Assembly (NCBI GenBank): GCA_041627475.1
Contig: JBFKQZ010000071.1
Coordinates: 1 to 12,464, forward strand
Reading direction: 5' to 3'
DNA length: 12,464 nt
Source of the DNA: JBFGFG01 sp041627475
Lineage (GTDB): Bacteria > Actinomycetota > Nitriliruptoria > Nitriliruptorales > Nitriliruptoraceae
In this document: one piece after another, positions 7,447 through 12,464 of the stretch
Layout: each line of letters begins with the position of its first letter
Numbering within the stretch: the first letter of the stretch is position 1
Translations under genes and position numbers: made by a program
Notes under the pieces: model-generated
The model's input: the letters and a program-made list of their open reading frames with translations, nothing else
The model's database searches: none
What the model was told of the DNA's origin: nothing

Positions 7447-7474
7447 GGTTGATCACCTCGTGTGGTGTGCGCCG

Positions 7475-7490
7475 GTGCCCGGACGGGCAC
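7475..7490 (-). terminator. Weak hairpin between the DsbA-family and DUF6458-like genes
   Basis: GTGCCC at 7475-7480 pairs with GGGCAC at 7485-7490 around a 4-nt loop, 34 nt after the stop of the DsbA-family gene. With a 6-bp stem and no U-tract, it may be a weak terminator, leader structure of the next gene, or chance. Confidence 0.25.
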
Positions 7491-7524
7491 GGACATCACA
7501 TGAGGTGCCCCCACGCGGCGGGCG

Positions 7525-8184
7525 TCACGCCTCGTCGAGCAGGGGGAGGTCGGGGCGGGTGCGCAGTGACCGCTTGAGCTCTGCGAAGCTGCCGATGCGG
7601 GCGGCGGTCTCGATCGCGCGGTAGAGCGCGACGCTGTCCTCACGGCTCGGGACGCTGGAGATGACCGGCCCGAAGAACGAGACCGGGTCGTCGCCGTCCG
7701 GGTCGAACGTGATGATCGGCGTGCCGACGTCGTCGCCGGTGCGCGACAGGGCCTCCTTCGTCCCCTGCTCGAACAGCTCGTCCCGGCTGTCGTCGTCGAC
7801 GGCGGCGGCGAGGGACCCAGGCAGACCCAGCCGCTCGAGGACCACCGGGAGGTCGACCTTGTGCCCCATCGCGTGCGCGAGGTCCTCGTCCGCCTCGCGG
7901 GGGGCCTCCCACAGCGCGGTGCCGATCGCCTCGTAGAGGGGCCCGACGATGTCGTCGCCGTGCTCCTGGGCGGCCGCCGCGATCACGCGGTGCATCCGCC
8001 GCCCACCGTGGTGCCACGTGGCGTGGCCCTCCTCCTCGTACGGCTCGTTCAACGTCTGCAGCGAGATGTAGGACCACCGGACGTCGAGGTCGAGCTCGTC
8101 ACGGACGACGCGCGCCCACTTGCTGGTGATCCAGCAGAACGGGCAGGACGGGTCGAAGAAGAACTCGAGGTCGGGCGATGGCAT
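7525..8184 (-). CDS. DsbA-family thiol oxidoreductase, Rv2466c-like (mycothiol-dependent type)
   Basis: This 219-residue protein has a thioredoxin fold with a DsbA-type helical insertion. The active site is CPFC (Cys14, Cys17) in FFFDPSCPFCWITSKW. The cis-proline is Pro156 in DDVGTPII. The C-terminal part carries SFFGPVISSVPSRE and FAELKRS. These blocks match, in order, Rv2466c of M. tuberculosis as I remember it, a mycothiol/mycoredoxin-dependent reductase of the oxidative-stress response that also activates nitro-prodrugs. It has no signal peptide and is probably cytoplasmic, unlike true DsbA. The dipeptide is PF rather than PW. The ATG at 8184 has no clear Shine-Dalgarno sequence. A 24-bp palindrome at 8208-8231 lies 23 nt upstream and probably controls it. 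Rv2466c is SigH-controlled in mycobacteria, but I could not find a clear SigH-type GGAAY/GTT promoter here. Confidence 0.88.
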   Translation of the reverse strand: MPSPDLEFFFDPSCPFCWITSKWARVVRDELDLDVRWSYISLQTLNEPYEEEGHATWHHGGRRMHRVIAAAAQEHGDDIVGPLYEAIGTALWEAPREADEDLAHAMGHKVDLPVVLERLGLPGSLAAAVDDDSRDELFEQGTKEALSRTGDDVGTPIITFDPDGDDPVSFFGPVISSVPSREDSVALYRAIETAARIGSFAELKRSLRTRPDLPLLDEA

Positions 8185-8207
8185 GCGGGACTCACGGGGC
8201 GCGGGGG

Positions 8208-8231
8208 TGTATGTTCGGATTCGAACTTACA
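8208..8231. promoter_or_regulatory. 24-bp palindromic operator candidate in the divergent promoter region
   Basis: Half-sites TGTATGTTCG (8208-8217) and CGAACTTACA (8222-8231) are inverted with 9 of 10 bases matching, around the 4-bp centre GATT. A partial extra copy, GTTCGGACT at 8236-8244, repeats GTTCGGATT (8213-8221) directly, 23 bp along. The stretch is markedly AT-richer than its surroundings and contains TATGTT, TACATT (+) and TAAGTT (-), any of which could be a -10. It lies 23 nt from the DsbA-family start and 64 nt from the start at 8296. Size and symmetry suit a dimeric repressor (TetR, MarR or similar). It is not the actinobacterial LexA box, which has CGAAC before GTTCG rather than after. 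The regulator is not in this window. Confidence 0.55.
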
Positions 8232-8295
8232 TTGCGTTCGGACTTGTTGCCGAGCCGGGGTGACCTCGCGACACTCCCGCACCCGGAGGTGGCAC

Positions 8296-8718
8296 ATGCA
8301 ACTGCGTTGGCCGACGACGCCTGACGACCGTGTCCGTCGGGCGACCGCGTCCCTGCGCGGCGCCGCCCTCGCGGTCGCCGCGGCCGCTGCGGGCGTCGCC
8401 GAGAGGCTGGCGTCCCGGACGGGGTGCCCGGACGACGACGCTGCATGCCTCGAGGACGCGTACGCAGACCTGCTCGCGCAGCGACGCCGCCTGGACGACG
8501 CGGCCACCCAGGTGCAGCGGCTCGAGCACGCCACGCTCGACTACCGCGGCCGCACCCCCCGCGACGCGCCGATGCGCGGTGCGGACGTGCCGACGGTGAT
8601 CGCCGCCCGGGCGATGGTCGACCGCACCCACGACGAGCTCCTCGAGACACTGGCGGCAGCACGCGCCGCCCTGTCCCGACTCGACCCCCAACAGCCCGTG
8701 GGAGGCGCACTGGGCTGA
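8296..8718 (+). CDS. Unknown helical protein divergent from the DsbA-family gene
   Basis: I do not recognise this 140-residue protein. It is predicted almost entirely alpha-helical. An Ala-rich helix (about 20-38) is too broken by Arg and Glu to be a sure membrane segment. Two cysteines at 44 and 51 (CPDDDAAC) sit in an acidic loop and could form a redox pair or bind metal. A charged helix (about 52-78) follows, then a second pair of helices (about 98-130). Coding is supported by GGAGGT at 8285-8290, five nt before the ATG, and by actinobacterial codon bias. It shares the palindrome-bearing control region with the Rv2466c-like gene, so co-regulation is plausible. Its stop is 3 bp from the stop of polA, leaving no room for a terminator. 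Function unknown. Confidence 0.75.
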   Translation: MQLRWPTTPDDRVRRATASLRGAALAVAAAAAGVAERLASRTGCPDDDAACLEDAYADLLAQRRRLDDAATQVQRLEHATLDYRGRTPRDAPMRGADVPTVIAARAMVDRTHDELLETLAAARAALSRLDPQQPVGGALG

Positions 8719-8721
8719 GCC

Positions 8722-11400
8722 TCAGTGCTTCTGGGCGTCGAACCAGGTCGTGCCGGTGGCCGTGTCCACCTCCAACGGGACTGCCAGCTCTGCGACCCCG
8801 GCCATGCGCTCGACGACCATGTCGCGCACCGCGTCGAGCTCGCCGGGTGCGACCTCGATCATCACCTCGTCGTGGACCTGCAGCAGCTGGCGTGACCGTC
8901 CGCCGAGCTCGCGCAGACCGTCCTCGACCGCGATCATCGCCAGCTTGATGATGTCGGCCGCGGTGCCCTGGATCGGGGCGTTCAGCGCCATCCGCTCGGC
9001 CATCTCGCGGCGGTTGCGGTTGCCGCTGAGCAGGTCCGGGAGGTAGCGCCGACGACCGAACATCGTCGTCGTGAAGCCGTCGCGCCGGGCCTGCTCCACG
9101 GCGGCGGTCAGGAACTCGCTGATCCCCGGGAACCGCTCCATGTAGGCGTCGACGATCTGGCTGGCCTCCCCCGGCTCGATCTGCAGCTGCTGGGCGAGCC
9201 CGTACGGCGTCAGGCCGTACGCGAGCCCGTAGTTGACGGCCTTGGCCCGGTCGCGCAGCGTCGAGTCGACGTCGTCCAGGGCGAGGTCGAAGACCTTCGC
9301 GGCCGTCGTGGCGTGGATGTCCTCGCCCGAACGGAACGCGTCGAGCAGCCCGTCGTCCCCCGAGAGGTGCGCCATGACCCGCAGCTCGATCTGCGAGTAG
9401 TCGGCCACGAGGAACGTCTCGTAGTCGGCCCCGGCGACGAAGGCGCGTCGGATCTCCCGGCCCTCGGCGGTGCGCACCGGGATGTTCTGCAGGTTGGGGT
9501 TCGACGAGCTGAGCCGACCGGTCGCGGCAACCGTCTGTGACAGCGTCGTGTGGATGCGGCCGGTCTCGTCGTCGACCAGCGGGGGCAGCGCGTCGACGTA
9601 GGTCGACAGCAGCTTCGTGCACTCGCGCCACTCCAGCACCGCCTCGATGATCGGGTGCTGCCCGGCGATCTTCATCAGCTCGTCGTGCGCCGTCGACCAG
9701 CCGGTCTTGATCTTCTTGGTCTTCGGCAGGCCGAGCTCGTCGAACAGGACCTCCTGCAACTGCTTGCCGGAGCCGACGTTGAACACGCGCCCGGCGTGGT
9801 CGTGGACCTCGGCCTCGAGCCGACCTGCACGCTCGTCGAGGTCGTCGTGCAGCTCGGCCAGGACGTGGCGGTCCACCGCGATCCCGGCCGCCTCCATCGA
9901 CTGCAGGATCCCGACCAGCGGCAGCTCGACGTCGCGCAGCAGATCGGTCTGTTCGTACTCCTCGAGCAGCTCGGCGAGGTGCTCCGCGAGCTGGCGCGTC
10001 GCCTCGGCCCGTAGGGCGCGCTCGGCCCACGGGTCGGGTTCGACGTCGAAGGACAGCTGGTCGCCGCCGCCGTCGTCATCGTCCTCGACCTCGATCGACC
10101 GCTGCAGGTACTGGACCGAGATGCGGTCGAGGTCGAAGCTGCGCTGCTCGGGGTTGCACAGGTACGCGGCGAGCTCGGTGTCGATGGTCAGGCCATCGAC
10201 GGTCCAGCCCTCGACCGCAGCGACGTGCAGCAGCGTCTTGGCCCCGTGGGTCACCACGGGACCGTCGGGATCCTCGAGCAGCGCGGCGAGTGCCGTGCGG
10301 TCGGCGTCGTCCATCTCGGACGTGCGGATCGAGGCAGGGTCGCGATCGGCGTTGGCCACCGCAACGGCGTCCAGCTGCAGGTGCGGGACCTGCCGGCTCG
10401 TCGAGCAGACCACCGCCACCGGGCCGTCCGCGCGGTCCAGCCAGGCGGCCAGCCCGCCGGCCTCGAGGCGCTGCGGCTCCCTTGCGAAGGCGCTGGCCTG
10501 GTCCTCCTCGGCCTCGCCGAGCACGTCGGACAGGAACCGGTCGTAGAGCGCCCGGAACGCGCGCACGCCGAACAGCTCGCGCGTGCGCTCCGGGTCGTGC
10601 TCGCGGCGTCCGAGGTCGTCGAGCGTCACGTCGAGCTCGACGTCCCGCCGCAGGCGCATGATCTGCACGTTGGTGCGGACCTGCTCCTCCCACTCGAGGA
10701 GGTTGGCCGGGACGACCTTGCCGCCGATGTCGTCGATGTGCTCGTAGATCCCGTCGATCGACCCGTAGTCCTCGAGCAGCTTCGCGGCCGTCTTCTTGCC
10801 GACCTTCGGCACGCCCGGGAGGTTGTCGGACTTGTCGCCCCGGAGCGCCGCGTACTGGACGTACTGCTCGGGGCGGACGAGGTACTTCTCCTCGACCGCG
10901 TCGGGCGTCATCTCGCTGACGTCGGAGATCCCACGGACGTTGTAGAGCACGGTGACGTCCTCGGTCACCAGCTGCATCGCGTCGCGGTCGCCCGTGACGA
11001 TGCCGACGCGCCAGCCGTCACCGACGGCCATGTCCGCGAGGGTCGCGATCACGTCGTCCGCCTCGACGCCGGGGACCTTGACCACCGGGATCGACAGGAC
11101 GTCCATGACCTGCTCGATCAGGGGCAGCTGCTCGCGGAACTCGTCCGGCGCCTTCTCGCGGCCGGCCTTGTACTCCGGATATGCCTCCGTGCGCTGCACG
11201 TCGCGTCCCTGGTCGAAGGTGACGACGACGCCGGCCGGCTGCCGGTCCGCCAGCAGCTTGATGAGCATCGAGGTGAACCCGTAGACCGCGTTGGTCACCT
11301 GTCCGGTCGAGGTGCGCAGGTCCGGCGGGAGCGCGTAGAAGGCGCGGTAGGCGAGGCTGTGGCCGTCGAGGAGGAGCAGCAGCGGTCGTTCGTCGGGCAC
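8722..11400 (-). CDS. polA: DNA polymerase I
   Basis: This 892-residue enzyme fills gaps and removes RNA primers in replication and repair. Residues 1 to about 290 are the 5'-3' exonuclease/flap nuclease, with acidic residues at Asp12, Glu113, Asp115, Asp116, Asp138, Asp140, Asp189 and Asp192 and the helix-hairpin-helix GVPKVGKKTAAKLL. Residues about 315-480 are the 3'-5' exonuclease fold, but the usual DxE motif is replaced by VVCSTS, so proofreading is probably absent, as in Taq and mycobacterial Pol I. The polymerase domain (about 490-892) has motif A DYSQIELR (Asp667), O-helix RDRAKAVNYGLAYG (Lys720, Tyr724) and motif C VHDEV (Asp844). Residues 436-447 are an acidic Gly-rich insert. The GTG start at 11400 is fixed by AGGTGA (complement of 11408-11413), seven nt away. 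It follows the YcxB-like gene by 33 bp and may also have its own promoter. Confidence 0.98.
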   Translation of the reverse strand: MPDERPLLLLLDGHSLAYRAFYALPPDLRTSTGQVTNAVYGFTSMLIKLLADRQPAGVVVTFDQGRDVQRTEAYPEYKAGREKAPDEFREQLPLIEQVMDVLSIPVVKVPGVEADDVIATLADMAVGDGWRVGIVTGDRDAMQLVTEDVTVLYNVRGISDVSEMTPDAVEEKYLVRPEQYVQYAALRGDKSDNLPGVPKVGKKTAAKLLEDYGSIDGIYEHIDDIGGKVVPANLLEWEEQVRTNVQIMRLRRDVELDVTLDDLGRREHDPERTRELFGVRAFRALYDRFLSDVLGEAEEDQASAFAREPQRLEAGGLAAWLDRADGPVAVVCSTSRQVPHLQLDAVAVANADRDPASIRTSEMDDADRTALAALLEDPDGPVVTHGAKTLLHVAAVEGWTVDGLTIDTELAAYLCNPEQRSFDLDRISVQYLQRSIEVEDDDDGGGDQLSFDVEPDPWAERALRAEATRQLAEHLAELLEEYEQTDLLRDVELPLVGILQSMEAAGIAVDRHVLAELHDDLDERAGRLEAEVHDHAGRVFNVGSGKQLQEVLFDELGLPKTKKIKTGWSTAHDELMKIAGQHPIIEAVLEWRECTKLLSTYVDALPPLVDDETGRIHTTLSQTVAATGRLSSSNPNLQNIPVRTAEGREIRRAFVAGADYETFLVADYSQIELRVMAHLSGDDGLLDAFRSGEDIHATTAAKVFDLALDDVDSTLRDRAKAVNYGLAYGLTPYGLAQQLQIEPGEASQIVDAYMERFPGISEFLTAAVEQARRDGFTTTMFGRRRYLPDLLSGNRNRREMAERMALNAPIQGTAADIIKLAMIAVEDGLRELGGRSRQLLQVHDEVMIEVAPGELDAVRDMVVERMAGVAELAVPLEVDTATGTTWFDAQKH

Positions 11401-11430
11401 CGGTCGGTCACCTGGGGTCGCGGACGCCCG

Positions 11431-11436
11431 ATGCTA
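11431..11436 (-). promoter_or_regulatory. Putative -10 element (TAGCAT) for polA
   Basis: On the minus strand TAGCAT fits TANNNT and lies 30 nt before the polA GTG. Its TAG is also the stop codon of the upstream gene. If real, polA has its own promoter with a leader of about 23 nt. No -35 is evident. Confidence 0.35.
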
Positions 11437-12015
11437 GGCCGGGAGGTCGACCAGCCACGGCAGCGCCGCGGCCACGCCGGCCACCGCCAGTGCCAGCACC
11501 GGACGCCGCCACGCCCCGGTCCCGGTGACCCGGCCGGCGACCCGGACCGGGACGTGGTGCGGGGCGACCGCGGCGTCGAGGTGGGCACGCAGGTGCTGCC
11601 GGAGCGCTCGCAGGTCGGCGTGCGTGAAGGCGCGCCACGGCGCCTCGAGCACGTCCCCGTCGGCGAACTCGAGACGCAGCACGCCGTGGTCGTCGACGAC
11701 CCCGACCACGGCCTCGTCGTACACCGTGACGCCGCGGGTGTCGGTCACGACGTAGGCACGCGGCTGCACCGTGAGGACGCGATCGGCGGCCCGCAGGTGG
11801 ATCGCGTGACGAACCAGTGCCCGGGCGAGGAACAGCGCCTGCACCGCGACGAGGGCGAGTCCGAGCCACCGGAAGTCCGCGACCCCGCCTCGGAGCGGCG
11901 CGACGAACCAGGCGATGCCCACGGCACCGGCGACGACGTGCGGCACGACGTCGCGGGGCAGCCCGTGGCGCAGGTCGTGGGACGACACCTGCCACCGCAC
12001 GTGGAACTGCTCCAT
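11434..12015 (-). CDS. YcxB-like membrane protein
   Basis: This 193-residue protein has two membrane helices near the N-terminus (about 24-42 and 48-66). A soluble domain follows (about 78-146), then a probable third, Ala/Leu-rich helix at the C-terminus (about 171-189). The soluble part runs ADRVLTVQPRAYVVTDTRGV, then LRLEFADGDVLEAPWRAFTHADLRALRQHL. This resembles YcxB-like and PH-like domains that follow two membrane helices, in which a strand-rich stretch ends in a Pro/Trp-Arg-Ala-Phe turn and a helix. The assignment is moderate and the function unknown. I chose the ATG at 12015. An in-frame start at 12096 would add an Arg/Gly-rich, non-homologous-looking stretch that overlaps the divergent thioredoxin gene. 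The ribosome site (AGGA, 3 nt upstream) is weak. polA follows 33 bp later on the same strand, so co-transcription is possible. Confidence 0.75.
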   Translation of the reverse strand: MEQFHVRWQVSSHDLRHGLPRDVVPHVVAGAVGIAWFVAPLRGGVADFRWLGLALVAVQALFLARALVRHAIHLRAADRVLTVQPRAYVVTDTRGVTVYDEAVVGVVDDHGVLRLEFADGDVLEAPWRAFTHADLRALRQHLRAHLDAAVAPHHVPVRVAGRVTGTGAWRRPVLALAVAGVAAALPWLVDLPA

Positions 12016-12047
12016 GGTCCTGCCCGCCGTCCGGCCCCCGCGCCGAT

Positions 12048-12053
12048 TACCGT
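12048..12053 (+). promoter_or_regulatory. Putative -10 element (TACCGT) for the thioredoxin-domain gene
   Basis: TACCGT fits TANNNT in the 65-bp divergent gap and stands 27 nt before the ATG at 12081. No -35 is evident. Confidence 0.4.
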
Positions 12054-12080
12054 CACCGTGCCACCCCGATGGAGCACGCG

Positions 12081-12464
12081 ATGGCCAGTGTCCCACACGT
12101 GACGGACGTCGACACCGCGACGTTCGAGGAAGCCGTCCTCGAACGCAGCCACGAGGTCCCCGTCGTCGTCGACTTCTGGGCCGAGTGGTGCGGGCCGTGC
12201 CGCACGCTCGGCCCGACGCTCGAGGCCGCCGTCACCGCCCGCGACGGTGACGTCGTCCTGGCCAAGGTCGACGTCGACAGCAACCAGCAGCTCGCCCAGC
12301 AGTTCCGCGTCCAGGGCATCCCCGCCGTGAAGGCCTTCCGCGACGGGAAGGTCGTCGACGAGTTCACCGGCGCCATCAACGCCCAGCAGGTCGAGGCGTT
12401 CCTGGACGGCGTGGTGCCCACCGTCGCGGACCGCCTCGCCGCCGACGGCCGTCGCCTCACCACC
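12081..12464 (+). CDS. Thioredoxin-domain protein, CnoX/YbbN-like (partial, runs off the window)
   Basis: The first 128 codons are present and no stop occurs before the window ends. Residues about 8-112 form a thioredoxin domain with the active site WCGPC (Cys37, Cys40), FWAEWCGPC context, KVDVDSN, and the cis-proline Pro81 in GIPAV. A free thioredoxin would end near residue 105-110. This frame continues in coding style (DGVVPTVADRLAADG), which suits YbbN/CnoX-type proteins where TPR-like repeats follow and the protein acts as a redox-aware holdase or co-chaperone. In this group many members have lost the CxxC, but it is intact here, so reductase or oxidase chemistry is possible. The ATG at 12081 is preferred to one at 12069 because GGAG at 12071-12074 sits six nt before it. 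No signal peptide, so cytoplasmic. The C-terminal domain is inferred, not seen. Confidence 0.88.
   Translation, partial: MASVPHVTDVDTATFEEAVLERSHEVPVVVDFWAEWCGPCRTLGPTLEAAVTARDGDVVLAKVDVDSNQQLAQQFRVQGIPAVKAFRDGKVVDEFTGAINAQQVEAFLDGVVPTVADRLAADGRRLTT

Noticed and set aside
8213..8226. A possible LexA (SOS) box, GTTCGGATTCGAAC
   Set aside because: The actinobacterial SOS box has CGAAC-N4-GTTCG. Here the half-sites are in the reverse order, so it is a different palindrome.
8192..10030. A 612-codon minus-strand frame crossing the end of polA and the gene at 8296
   Set aside because: It is an alternative frame of polA with an Arg/Gly-rich product, and it runs across a gene boundary and the palindromic control region.
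12016..12096. An N-terminal extension of the YcxB-like protein starting at 12096
   Set aside because: It would overlap the divergent thioredoxin-domain gene and its promoter, and the added residues are Arg/Gly-rich without family resemblance. The ATG at 12015 begins where the plausible protein starts.
1..12464. A defence island, prophage, biosynthetic cluster or CRISPR array
   Set aside because: No nuclease-helicase pairs, integrase, phage structural genes, synthases or regularly spaced repeats are seen. The genes are core or single-unit chromosomal genes of uniform composition.

Overview
The window is about 12.5 kb of very GC-rich, gene-dense DNA (estimated by eye at about 70% GC or more). 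It most likely comes from an actinobacterial chromosome. Supporting signs are a four-domain ribosomal protein S1 of actinobacterial length, a DNA polymerase I with a degenerate proofreading domain and an O-helix like the mycobacterial enzyme, a small two-helix DUF6458-type membrane protein, and a DsbA-family protein that closely resembles mycobacterial Rv2466c, which works with mycothiol. GTG starts are frequent and many proteins are rich in Asp, Glu and Val. A deep-branching or salt-tolerant actinobacterium is possible, but that is inference. The region looks like ordinary core chromosome. I see no insertion sequence, integrase, CRISPR array, tRNA, rRNA or phage gene.

Layout from left to right. 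A secreted subtilisin-type protease with PKD and PPC tail domains (+, 142-2010) ends at a strong double hairpin. A phosphotransferase of the APH/choline-kinase superfamily (+, 2161-3042) meets, tail to tail, a secreted coiled-coil M23 peptidase (-, 3039-4244). Behind it lies rpsA (-, 4340-5818) with its own hairpin terminator. A 205-bp divergent region separates rpsA from tag, the DNA-3-methyladenine glycosylase I gene (+, 6024-6626). Then come an unknown protein with a beta-rich domain (+, 6712-7170), a DUF6458-like membrane protein (-, 7186-7446), and an Rv2466c-like DsbA-family oxidoreductase (-, 7525-8184). The last of these is divergent from an unknown helical protein (+, 8296-8718), and a 24-bp near-perfect palindrome lies between them. 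polA (-, 8722-11400) follows, headed by a YcxB-like membrane protein (-, 11434-12015). The window ends inside a thioredoxin-domain gene of CnoX/YbbN type (+, from 12081).

Themes: genome maintenance (polA, tag), translation (rpsA), thiol and protein redox quality control (Rv2466c-like protein, thioredoxin-like protein), and envelope functions (protease, M23 peptidase, two small membrane proteins). Most genes look like single transcription units. Several have a TAGNNT or TACNNT hexamer at a similar short distance before the start codon. polA and rpsA, adjacent in many actinobacteria, are on the same strand here but separated by five genes, and coaE is not in its usual place after rpsA. I found no convincing undescribed multi-gene system. 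The best leads are the palindromic divergent control region at 8208-8231, the unknown gene next to it, and the recurring promoter-like hexamers.
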